The notes beneath the pieces were generated by a model. That model saw only the letters and a program-made list of their open reading frames with translations. It ran no database searches and had not been told where the DNA came from. From a virus, in the IMG/VR virus record IMGVR_UViG_3300009519_000017, positions 1 through 20,878 of that record: 20,878 bases of DNA. One strand, 5' to 3'. Both the position numbers and the translations under genes were made by a program. This document shows, one piece after another, positions 1 to 6,694 of this stretch. Positions within the stretch are counted from its first letter, which is position 1. Every line of letters starts with the position of its first letter.

Positions 1-27
1 ACTTACGATAGGGGCGTACGGTCCCAC

Positions 28-153
28 TTACATGGCCCGAATGTTCCTGCTGCGTTTCCTGCTAGCCCAGATTCGCAGCACACCTTGCGCCAGTTTCTGG
101 CATTGAACATCGTTCTTGAGGTCAGCCACGCAAGTGGAACCATAGCCCTCCAC
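28..153 (-). CDS. possible 41-residue ORF of unknown function
   Basis: I do not recognise this ORF. It opens directly after, and in the same frame as, the TGA (166-168) of the upstream 78-codon gene. It continues without a stop for 45 codons to TAA at 28-30. A GTG at 151-153 could start a 41-residue peptide with a helix-like middle (VADLKNDVQCQKLAQGVLRI) and a basic tail. A competing frame on the same strand starts with ATG at 141-143, two bases after GGAGGG, and runs 46 codons to TAA at 3-5. At most one is likely to be the gene. The same-frame opening also allows readthrough of the TGA, or a once longer upstream protein. Confidence is low because both candidates are short and neither has a recognisable motif. 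Confidence 0.25.
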   Translation of the reverse strand: MEGYGSTCVADLKNDVQCQKLAQGVLRIWASRKRSRNIRAM

Positions 154-165
154 CAGCCAGTCTAC

Positions 166-402
166 TCAGGGAGTGGCTCCTCGATACGGCAGATACAGCA
201 TCAACACATCAACCAGATGCTTGATTAATTCGTTTGCTATGCACTCTCTTTCTTCCAAAGATGTCATCTTGCGCACGCCGTCTTCGGGGGTATATATGGC
301 CTCTGGAATGTGGACGTACGGTGCCAGCGTGACTGCCTGACCTTCATTGTCAAGGTATTCGGCCAGAAGTCGTTCGGTCCTCGTCAGCGTTTCTTTCTCC
401 AT
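166..402 (-). CDS. hypothetical 78-residue protein, probably translated from a leaderless mRNA
   Basis: This is a small acidic protein beginning MEKETLTRTERLL, with predicted helices at both ends and no motif I can assign. I chose the ATG at 402-400. A TTG five codons upstream keeps the frame open but would lie upstream of the expected transcription start. No Shine-Dalgarno sequence precedes the ATG. A consensus promoter (-35 at 436-431, -10 at 413-408) would instead place the transcript 5' end at or within about three bases of the ATG. The gene follows the DNA polymerase gene in the same direction, and the promoter occupies the 38-base gap between them. It therefore seems to be a separately transcribed early gene. 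Its function is unknown. Confidence 0.6.
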   Translation of the reverse strand: MEKETLTRTERLLAEYLDNEGQAVTLAPYVHIPEAIYTPEDGVRKMTSLEERECIANELIKHLVDVLMLYLPYRGATP

Positions 403-407
403 AATTA

Positions 408-436
408 ATAGTACCAAATGGAAACAAGGTTGTCAA
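408..436 (-). promoter_or_regulatory. sigma70-type promoter, TTGACA-17-TACTAT
   Basis: On the minus strand TTGACA (436-431) is followed after exactly 17 bases by TACTAT (413-408). Expected initiation, 5-8 bases past the -10, falls at 403-400, which is the ATG of the downstream 78-codon gene. The same hexamers and spacing occur upstream of the SSB-like gene (5788-5760), supporting a real shared promoter class. Confidence 0.75.
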
Positions 437-440
437 GTGT

Positions 441-2873
441 TTATTTTGCCCAATGCGGGGCGACGTTGAATTCCGCTTCCATGGTTACTTTCGTCATCGC
501 CTCAGACGCGGCCCGCTTAAAAGCATCCGCGATCTCGGCAGCAACCGCCTGACCGTGCTCCTCAGGGCACGTTGCGACCAATTCGTCGTGAACAAACTTT
601 ATAAGCCGTGCATTATATTTCGGCAAGATGTGGAAGAGGTACGGCTTGCCCTGAGGGTCATAACCGCATCCCATCGCCAGCTTGGCAATGTCTATGTTCG
701 TCGCTTGCATCGGCAGGTTCTTCCCTTGCCGCTCAATGCCAGACATCATGGACCGCATGGACTTTGTGATCTCGGCCTCGGTCGGTTCGCGGTGCGTCAA
801 CCAGAACTTGACTTCACCGACGGGCTTCTTCAGCTTGTAAGTCACCGCGCCGGTCTTCTTGTTGATGACCTCGGTCTTGTTCTCCTCCATCCACGCATTG
901 ATGCGCGCCTCCGCTACCACGGGGCTGTACGCAATAGAATCTTTCCAGTACTTGACTATTTTCGCGCGCGCCTTTTCCTTCGTCGGCTGCGGGAAGATTC
1001 GTCGGCGTCCAAACATACTGAACGCCTTCATGTACTTTCTGGCATTGCGTCCTGACTGCTCAAGATAGTTCCAGATATCTGCGAAGCGGTTCATCCAAGC
1101 ATCAATGACCAGTTCGGCTTCTTCAATCGTAATGTTGGCTCGGCGGGCAAGTGTCGCAGCAACCATGCCATACGCAATTCCGAAATTGAGCGTCTTGGTG
1201 ACATCACGTCGGGCGTTGTGCTTTTTGCACTTGCACTTTTGGTGCTTCGGCTTTCCTTCGGCACTGAGTGCATAATACGTGCAATCGGGATCGGCGTTCG
1301 CCAGCCACTCAGCCGGGAAGAGAATTTCGCAGCAGACGGAGTGAACATCCTCCCCGCGCACGAAGGCTGCAATCCAGATGGCGGCATTCGAAAGTTCTGC
1401 GAGGATGCGAAGCTCCGCTCCGCTCATATCGCAAGTGACGTAGACATACCCTATTTCGGCAATGAAGCATTTGCGGCATTCCTTATCCCGCGGAAGGTTC
1501 TGTCCATTCGGGTTGTCCGAAGAGGAGCGGCCTGTCTCGGCGGCGAGCTGGTTGTATCGCGAGTGCAGCTTGCCATCGAACGGGCTAAGCCAGCCCTCGT
1601 CGTTGCAGGGGTGCGTGCTCCACTCCGTGATCCACTCTTCACCATACGTCGTGATCTGTTTGTCGTATTCTCTATAATCCCTCAGGGCGTCAATAGCCGG
1701 GTGACCGACTCGCACGACCTTGCCGTTGCCGTCTTGCGACCCGAACGGTTGCATGTCCTCGTCGTTTGTCGTCTTCAGGGTTCTGAGTTCGGGGAAGTAC
1801 TGCCGCAGCGCTTTCAGCATGACAGATGGCGAGCCGTAGTTGATTAGAGCCTCGCCCTGCGCGTTCTCCAGCATTTCCTTACACCAAGTACGCTTCTTGC
1901 CCAGCGCGCCCGCCACAGCCTTGTATTCGATGCGCAGAGGGTCTTTGGTGTTCTTGATGACCCGCCACTTATCATTTGCCTCCTGCACCATCCCATCAGT
2001 GACGATATCGTTCGTCTTGCTGCCGACGAGCGGGACGAATATAGAATCGAGCTGGGAGAGCGCACCCGACCGCTTGACCATCAGGCCGTCGACGCGCTCT
2101 TTCCATTTCGGGCGGTCAATCTTTTCACCGTGGATGTGAAACTGCTCGAATGACATAATGCAGTCATTCTCGATCTGACAGATTCGCGCCAGACCCTCCT
2201 CAACTATACTCGGCACATGACTGCCGTTCGGGCGATTGTACCCGTTCAGTTGTCGGAACCTGATTGCTACAGGGAGCCGCGTGTCAAGGACGGCGTACTC
2301 GATCTGTGCTTCGGTAATGGGGTCTGTGAGGTTAAACGAAGTCTGTAGAGTTTTGTCAATCTCGGCATCGCAGTACCGCTCCATCATTTGTTCCATGGAG
2401 AAGTAGGGATAGTCTTCGAGGGAGTGCGCGCCAGCGGTCCGGACGCGCTCAACAATGTCGCATCCATAGAATCCATAGGGGGAGATTCCAAAGCCCCAAT
2501 ACATGCACGTATATTCGAACCCGAGGTTGACGCCCACCTTTAGATGCTGGTTGGAGCACAGGTACGGGCTGATTGCTCCGAGAAACGCCTTCAGCTTCGG
2601 GGCAGCGAACAGATTCTGGCCGTAGTTTCCTTGGACCTCAGACAGCAGGTCAGAGCGCCCGTCACAAAATTCTAAGAGATCGACAAAAAATTGGCGGTCG
2701 GACCATCCGAACTGCATCGTTCGGGTTTTGCGGTCGAAGAACGTCTTCGTGACGGTCGTTTCCACATCCCACCCGAAGACAGGCTTACTTGCCAGCCAAG
2801 TGATGAGTTCTGCAACAGTGTCCGGATGAATCACCGTCACATTGAGCAGCGGTTTGGGATCGAGAACCTTCAT
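441..2873 (-). CDS. family A DNA polymerase with 3'-5' exonuclease domain
   Basis: This is the replicative polymerase of the phage: DNA template-directed synthesis plus proofreading. Exonuclease motifs are DVETT (D36, E38), NLGFEY near 116-121 and YAVLD (Y193, D197). Polymerase motifs are A, CDMSGAELRI (D482); B or O-helix, RRDVTKTLNFGIAYG (555-569, K560, F564); and C, VHDE (H762, D763, E764). The length of 810 residues fits phage Pol I-like enzymes, which keep the 3'-5' but lack the 5'-3' exonuclease. Phe rather than Tyr at the O-helix position is the E. coli Pol I state. A Cys/Lys/His-rich insert (531-553) lies between motifs A and B. The ATG at 2873 is preceded by AGGAG four bases upstream. 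The gene lies downstream of the primase/helicase in the same direction, making a replication module. Confidence 0.95.
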   Translation of the reverse strand: MKVLDPKPLLNVTVIHPDTVAELITWLASKPVFGWDVETTVTKTFFDRKTRTMQFGWSDRQFFVDLLEFCDGRSDLLSEVQGNYGQNLFAAPKLKAFLGAISPYLCSNQHLKVGVNLGFEYTCMYWGFGISPYGFYGCDIVERVRTAGAHSLEDYPYFSMEQMMERYCDAEIDKTLQTSFNLTDPITEAQIEYAVLDTRLPVAIRFRQLNGYNRPNGSHVPSIVEEGLARICQIENDCIMSFEQFHIHGEKIDRPKWKERVDGLMVKRSGALSQLDSIFVPLVGSKTNDIVTDGMVQEANDKWRVIKNTKDPLRIEYKAVAGALGKKRTWCKEMLENAQGEALINYGSPSVMLKALRQYFPELRTLKTTNDEDMQPFGSQDGNGKVVRVGHPAIDALRDYREYDKQITTYGEEWITEWSTHPCNDEGWLSPFDGKLHSRYNQLAAETGRSSSDNPNGQNLPRDKECRKCFIAEIGYVYVTCDMSGAELRILAELSNAAIWIAAFVRGEDVHSVCCEILFPAEWLANADPDCTYYALSAEGKPKHQKCKCKKHNARRDVTKTLNFGIAYGMVAATLARRANITIEEAELVIDAWMNRFADIWNYLEQSGRNARKYMKAFSMFGRRRIFPQPTKEKARAKIVKYWKDSIAYSPVVAEARINAWMEENKTEVINKKTGAVTYKLKKPVGEVKFWLTHREPTEAEITKSMRSMMSGIERQGKNLPMQATNIDIAKLAMGCGYDPQGKPYLFHILPKYNARLIKFVHDELVATCPEEHGQAVAAEIADAFKRAASEAMTKVTMEAEFNVAPHWAK

Positions 2874-2900
2874 TTTACTCCTAAGTCCTTTGTTTTCATT

Positions 2901-3073
2901 GACTGTGAATGACTGTGATTGCGACTGTGATTCGTTTTCTGTTTAGAATCAATGACTTATGGTGCTTTGGTGCTGAATCACAGTCATCTCTCTCTTACAC
3001 CCCTACTCTAACGTATTGAAAAAATTGGGTCGACGTTAGGGGGTCCGTGTAATAGAGGACTGTGACTGTGATT
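2901..3073. repeat. cluster of GACTGTGA(A/T)T repeats between primase and polymerase genes
   Basis: Copies on the plus strand are at 2901-2910 (one base different), 2911-2920, 2923-2932 and 3064-3073, with a partial copy at 3058-3063. An inverted copy, AATCACAGTC, is at 2976-2985. The rest of the 199-base gap holds an inverted repeat CTAACGT/ACGTTAG (3008-3014 and 3033-3039) and no gene. Repeated decamers beside replication genes suggest an origin or a binding site for a replication or regulatory protein. That role is inference; the repeats themselves are plain in the sequence. Confidence 0.7.
3005..3033 (-). promoter_or_regulatory. weak promoter candidate upstream of the DNA polymerase gene
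   Basis: On the minus strand TCGACC (3033-3028) and TAGAGT (3010-3005) are separated by 17 bases; each matches the sigma70 consensus at four of six positions. The candidate overlaps the CTAACGT/ACGTTAG inverted repeat, so a binding protein there could control it. It is much weaker than the promoters at 436-408 and 5788-5760. Confidence 0.3.
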
Positions 3074-5130
3074 CAATCATTTTCCCCCTTCATCGCAAAA
3101 ATATCAGTCTTTTTGTGTGTCTTACCAACCAAATACACCGTTCCGTTTGTCAGCATTGCCTTCCAAGCACGCCCAAATTCATCATGAGTGCCGTCGCGGT
3201 TCACATTGCAAAAATCTATGACACGCATCTTGGTGATGTTCTCTTTTTTCTTGAACGCCTTCGAAATTAGTGTGCACATCTGAGATACAGGGCTGACCTG
3301 ATCGGCGGGCCATATCTCTCTTCGCAGCATCAGTTCGTGCGCGGCCCAATCAGCAGCCTTCTTGACCTGCGCCTCTGTAATCACATTCGGGTCTTCAGAA
3401 AATAATGTACGGAGTAGAAGATCGCGCTTGAAATGCGAGTCGAGTCTGCCACAAAAGTGGTGCCCGAATTCAGAATCCGCATCCATCTCCGCATGAAGCC
3501 ACTTGTCGAATTCCAATCGCAGTTCCTTCGCCGCATCGGTCTCGGTCGGGATATGTGGTCCCGCGCCGGGCGTCCCAAACATCGTAGAAAGACTTGTCCA
3601 GCGGTCGAGCATTTTCTGCTGTATCGGATTTACAATCTCGGGGTTCATGTCATCCCAGTCACCAACCTTTGCAGGCTTCTCGACATAGGACAGCACGCAT
3701 CGTGACAGGAAGCCGTCGTCACCAAGCGCCTTGCCACTCAGCGCGCGAGTGAATGACTCTTTGGTGAAGCCGCCTGTGATCGTGACGCTGACGTTCTTGA
3801 CAGTCCCGCCTGCGTTCGTGCAACTCCCCGCGGATATTTCTGCGCCATCGTACAAATTGAGCATTCTCGTATTGAGTGTTGAGTTTTGACCTGCGCCCTT
3901 TTCGAACAACAAACGCATCTCATCGAAGTGCGTCACGACACGACGATCTTCCAGACCGTTCTCGACGAACTTCTTGACAAGGAACTCTCCGGACGAATAC
4001 CATCCGGGGTCACCCATGAAGATACCAGCCTTCTCAATATAGTTTGCCATTCCGTATTTACTGACGCGCTTCCAAGACTCACCCTTACCAGAGTCGCCGG
4101 GGGCGATCAGGAAGCTGTAATTGCGCATGTGCAGGTCGGGGTGGTGCGGGAAACCAACCATGCCATCAAGTGAGGCACCAAGCACCGCTTTGATTGTGGC
4201 GCGCACGAATGACGGCGGGATGTGTGTCCCATCAGCCAGAGCGTGTGTCATCTCTCCAATCCAATCACCTTCGAGTAATTCGTCGGGGAGGTTGGCAATC
4301 GAGTTGTCAATCTTTTTGTTGCTGCCGCCGAATGTGATGACGGGCGTCAGTTCTGCGGCGTCGAACTTCGTGACAGCGGCGTCGGCGAGATTCTGAATCT
4401 TGTCATCCGGGTAGTTCTCTCCGTCTTCGCAATTGTTCTTGAGGAAGTTCTTGAGACCAGCATAAATGCCGTCGCGGTCCATCCCCATGTTGCGGAGTTT
4501 TCCCGCCATGCTTTGACAGTGTATCCATCGGCTTCCCGCAGGGATCAGCTCGCCGCCCGCGGATTTCGGCGTGTACTCCAGTTTCTTCTTTTCAAAAATC
4601 AGAAGCCCTTCAGGTAGCGGGGCAATGTCAATGTCTTCGAGAATTTCGTATTTCTCACCGCTGTCGGGGTGAACACTTCCGGCCCCGCAAACATACCCAC
4701 CCTTGCCCTTCAACTCACCAGTGACGTTTCCAATACTGAATGCTGTGGTGGGAATTGCCTTGGAGTAGTACATCTGAATGCCGTACTCAGGCTCGCCGGT
4801 CGTCTTGTTCTTGCGGCGTCCTGTACGTACAGTGTATGTTGGCGGAAGATTGTTTTCCGTCCGCCACGCGACAAACTCTTCGTAATTAGCCAGACCGTGG
4901 TCGGCGTCGAGTACCGTGATTCCGCTGGTCTCGCATCCCACACCGTAGTTGGCCTCAGTGCCATCATGCCATGCCTTGAGGGCGATCTCAGGAACTCGGG
5001 ACGCGGAGTGACACGCGTTAGGCGAGTAGCTGGCCCATGGGGCTTTGTCGTGAGGGAGGCAAGTCAATATTGCGAACCCTCGTGATAGAGCGTCTTCGGC
5101 GCTCTTCAGTAGCTCTTCGTTCAAACTCAT
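3073..5130 (-). CDS. primase-polymerase / helicase-like fusion protein
   Basis: This protein probably primes DNA synthesis and unwinds DNA at the phage fork. The N-terminal third looks like a bifunctional primase-polymerase (prim-pol) domain. GVGCETSGITVLDADHG places the metal-binding pair at D75 and D77, and YVCGAGSVHPDSGEKYE (146-162) matches the conserved His motif of that fold. The C-terminal part carries a P-loop, APGDSGKGES (343-352), and a Walker B-like VVTHFDE (398-404), typical of phage primase-associated ATPases. At 685 residues both domains fit on one chain. The ATG at 5130 follows AAAGG about seven bases upstream. An intrinsic terminator precedes the gene, so its expression probably depends on readthrough from the SSB-like gene. 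It ends inside the GACTGTGATT repeat cluster. The exact helicase superfamily is uncertain. Confidence 0.85.
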   Translation of the reverse strand: MSLNEELLKSAEDALSRGFAILTCLPHDKAPWASYSPNACHSASRVPEIALKAWHDGTEANYGVGCETSGITVLDADHGLANYEEFVAWRTENNLPPTYTVRTGRRKNKTTGEPEYGIQMYYSKAIPTTAFSIGNVTGELKGKGGYVCGAGSVHPDSGEKYEILEDIDIAPLPEGLLIFEKKKLEYTPKSAGGELIPAGSRWIHCQSMAGKLRNMGMDRDGIYAGLKNFLKNNCEDGENYPDDKIQNLADAAVTKFDAAELTPVITFGGSNKKIDNSIANLPDELLEGDWIGEMTHALADGTHIPPSFVRATIKAVLGASLDGMVGFPHHPDLHMRNYSFLIAPGDSGKGESWKRVSKYGMANYIEKAGIFMGDPGWYSSGEFLVKKFVENGLEDRRVVTHFDEMRLLFEKGAGQNSTLNTRMLNLYDGAEISAGSCTNAGGTVKNVSVTITGGFTKESFTRALSGKALGDDGFLSRCVLSYVEKPAKVGDWDDMNPEIVNPIQQKMLDRWTSLSTMFGTPGAGPHIPTETDAAKELRLEFDKWLHAEMDADSEFGHHFCGRLDSHFKRDLLLRTLFSEDPNVITEAQVKKAADWAAHELMLRREIWPADQVSPVSQMCTLISKAFKKKENITKMRVIDFCNVNRDGTHDEFGRAWKAMLTNGTVYLVGKTHKKTDIFAMKGEND

Positions 5131-5144
5131 CTTTTAGCCTTTCT

Positions 5145-5180
5145 AAAAAAGCCCGCAGAGTCTGGCGACCCGCGGGCTTT
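5145..5180 (-). terminator. intrinsic terminator between SSB-like and primase genes
   Basis: The inverted repeat AAAGCCCGC (5148-5156) / GCGGGCTTT (5172-5180) forms a 9-bp GC-rich stem with a 15-base loop. Read leftward it ends in six T residues. It lies just after the SSB-like gene and before the primase/helicase start, so it would let SSB be made in excess over the primase. Confidence 0.8.
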
Positions 5181-5197
5181 GCTACAAAAGGGGTTTC

Positions 5198-5677
5198 CTA
5201 GAAAGGAATGTCTTCGTCTTCGACCGGCGCGGTCGGTGCGAGCGTCGGCTTAGCGAGGACAGGTATTGCGGGTGTTGTGGACTTGGCGGTGGGAGCCGGG
5301 GTCTTACCAGCCTTCAAGGGAATGAAGGTTTCAATGTTGGCATACTTTCCGTCATCGCTGTGGACGACAACAAGTTGGACACGGTTACCGAGTAGGTCGT
5401 CCGTATCGAATGTATTACCGGGGGTGATGTGCAAAGCTGCGAGCAATTTTCCAAGCATCGACTTCTCGCCAATGCTCTGCGTGAATCGCCCCCAGACTTC
5501 AACGTTCTTGCCTTCGGCATCTTGCTGGTCAAGGCATTCAAACACAATGAGAACTTTCTCTTTTGTGCCCCACTTTCCGCCCTCCTGCGGTCCGAGGTCT
5601 TCAGTGCGAACAATCTTCGCGTTGTGTAACCCTGCATCCGCAATTTCAAACACTTTCTTCGTGATCTGTACGCCCAT
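5198..5677 (-). CDS. single-stranded DNA-binding protein-like protein with acidic DEDIPF tail
   Basis: This is probably the phage ssDNA-binding protein, coating single strands during replication. The 159 residues form an N-terminal beta-rich domain (about 1-113) and a Pro/Ala/Thr-rich linker. The end is EDEDIPF, nearly identical to the DDDIPF tip with which bacterial SSB recruits partner proteins. The N-domain does not look like a textbook bacterial SSB OB fold by eye, so the assignment rests on the tail, the length and the position at the head of the replication operon. I chose the ATG at 5677 because AAGGAG lies six bases upstream; the frame stays open for 21 more codons without a ribosome binding site. 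The transcript would start near 5753, giving a leader of about 76 bases that contains a GCCCC/GGGGC hairpin (5721-5738). Confidence 0.72.
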   Translation of the reverse strand: MGVQITKKVFEIADAGLHNAKIVRTEDLGPQEGGKWGTKEKVLIVFECLDQQDAEGKNVEVWGRFTQSIGEKSMLGKLLAALHITPGNTFDTDDLLGNRVQLVVVHSDDGKYANIETFIPLKAGKTPAPTAKSTTPAIPVLAKPTLAPTAPVEDEDIPF

Positions 5678-5759
5678 TTGGGTCTCCTTATTTTTCACAT
5701 GTAGTGTGGTAATGAGTGTCGCCCCACAGACGCGGGGCACGCGGTTTCCTCACATTCCA

Positions 5760-5788
5760 ATAGTAGCAGTTGGGGCGGGGTCTGTCAA
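5760..5788 (-). promoter_or_regulatory. strong leftward sigma70-type promoter for the replication operon
   Basis: On the minus strand TTGACA (5788-5783), a 17-base spacer, then TACTAT (5765-5760) preceded by TGC, an extended -10. It is identical in hexamers and spacing to the promoter at 436-408. It would drive the SSB-like gene and, past the terminator, the primase and polymerase genes. Confidence 0.8.
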
Positions 5789-5816
5789 TAGGAAAATTTT
5801 ACACGAAAATAAAGGC

Positions 5817-5845
5817 TTGACTTTTAGGCGCACGGCTGCTATTCT
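5817..5845 (+). promoter_or_regulatory. rightward sigma70-type promoter for the sigma-like gene
   Basis: TTGACT (5817-5822), a 17-base spacer, then TATTCT (5840-5845) with an upstream TGC (extended -10). Transcription would start near 5852, so the GGAGGG ribosome binding site at 5852-5857 sits at the very 5' end of the mRNA. It is back to back with the leftward promoter. Confidence 0.72.
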
Positions 5846-5860
5846 GACAGTGGAGGGAAT

Positions 5861-6349
5861 GTGAACGAGAAAGAGATCGGCAGGGCAATAGCCCGTGGCA
5901 TACGGAAGGTTTTGCCCGTCGGCGCGCCCGCAAGCACTGGAATCCGAGAAGACTTGTACCAAAGCGTTTGGGTAAAACTGCTGGAGGGCGGTACATTTGA
6001 CACGAAATTGGCCTACAATGCCGCGCGAGCCCTCGCTAAAACATGGCTTCGCACAGAAAAACTAACACCAGTTTCTCAGATGGTTCTACAGGTTGCCGCC
6101 GCGGAAGATGATGATTCTGAAGAACTTATGCCGTGGGACGTTACCGCACATGTATTCGCGGACGATCACGAGGCGCGGGCGATGTCACACCTTGAAGATG
6201 AAGAAAGGGAGCGCATTTTCAACCATTTAGAACAAAAGGATAGGCGGTTTTTGGCTAGGTATTGTTCCCAAAATCGCAAACATACTCCTGCGCAAAGGGT
6301 TAGGTTTCAACGACTTAGTCGATATATGAAAAAATTATACAACAAATAG
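5861..6349 (+). CDS. small sigma-70 family (ECF-like) transcription factor candidate
   Basis: This 162-residue protein has the layout of a small ECF-type sigma factor. An N-terminal helical part contains REDLYQSVWVKLLEG (about 29-43), resembling region 2 sequences of the EDLxQEVFxxL type. It is followed by LAYNAARALAKTWLRTEK. A charged linker leads to a C-terminal helical segment (LEDEERERIFNHLEQKDRRF onward) where region 4 would sit. If so, it would bind host core RNA polymerase and redirect it to phage promoters. The similarity is modest and region 4 is not a clear helix-turn-helix, so another DNA- or polymerase-binding role is possible. It starts at GTG 5861 behind GGAGGG, directly downstream of its own extended -10 promoter. 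It is the first rightward gene, a sensible place for a regulator. Confidence 0.5.
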   Translation: MNEKEIGRAIARGIRKVLPVGAPASTGIREDLYQSVWVKLLEGGTFDTKLAYNAARALAKTWLRTEKLTPVSQMVLQVAAAEDDDSEELMPWDVTAHVFADDHEARAMSHLEDEERERIFNHLEQKDRRFLARYCSQNRKHTPAQRVRFQRLSRYMKKLYNK

Positions 6350-6511
6350 TGTTACTTTTGTCACCAAACGGCTATAGTACTGTAGGTGGACGAAAAAGTT
6401 TGTCGCAGACTGTGGCGACCCCATACCCCATTGGGGGCGGGAAAGAAATAAACGACAGTCAACTGGGAGACGGCAACCCGTACCAAAACCGTCAAATTTC
6501 TCGGAGGGGAT
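6350..6511 (+). other. untranslated spacer with hairpins and a possible -10 element
   Basis: This 162-base gap holds no convincing gene. TATAGT at 6373-6378 resembles a -10 hexamer, but no good -35 lies 16-18 bases upstream, so a host sigma70 promoter is weak here; a promoter for the sigma-like protein just upstream is conceivable. Short stems follow: GTCGC/GCGAC flanking an 8-base loop, CCCC/GGGG around ATT, and GACGG/CCGTC just before the next ribosome binding site. Confidence 0.3.
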
Positions 6512-6694
6512 GTGGATGACCTAGCCAACAAAATCGTGCTCAAAACGCCCGGCGATCCAAGGGGCGACGACGGCTATCAGCTTTGCAATCATTGCGGAGA
6601 GGTTTTGGTAGCAGGAGACACGGTTATAGTATCCGAACAAAACGGCTTTGCATCATATCGTCACTATCCGTATGGAGATTGTCGTAAGGATTAA
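6512..6694 (+). CDS. 60-residue protein with Cys/His zinc-knuckle-like motif
   Basis: I do not recognise the family. The protein has CNHCGE (Cys-x2-Cys, about 25-30) and, about 30 residues later, HYPYGDC, giving a Cys2-His-Cys set that could bind one zinc ion. It starts at GTG 6512, preceded by GGAGGGG (6503-6509); a nearby ATG at 6516 is in another frame and stops after one more codon. Small zinc-binding proteins like this are common among phage early or middle genes, where they often contact nucleic acid or host proteins, but no specific role can be read here. It follows the sigma-like gene after a structured spacer. Confidence 0.6.
   Translation: MDDLANKIVLKTPGDPRGDDGYQLCNHCGEVLVAGDTVIVSEQNGFASYRHYPYGDCRKD

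Noticed and set aside
403-417. TTG start five codons upstream for the 78-codon gene
   Set aside because: It overlaps the -10 element and lies upstream of the expected transcription start.
453-1847. Plus-strand open frames of about 200 codons opposite the DNA polymerase gene
   Set aside because: The opposite strand carries all polymerase motifs; these frames lack ribosome binding sites and any recognisable sequence.
5678-5740. Upstream extension of the SSB-like protein to 180 residues
   Set aside because: The extension lies in the leader hairpin region and lacks a ribosome binding site, whereas ATG 5677 has AAGGAG at proper spacing.
5208-5864. Plus-strand open frame of 218 codons through the SSB-like gene and divergent promoters
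   Set aside because: It crosses both promoters and is antisense to the DEDIPF-tailed protein.
6350-6511. Transfer RNA in the spacer
   Set aside because: There is no cloverleaf, no T-loop GTTCGANNC sequence and no acceptor pairing; only short independent hairpins are seen.
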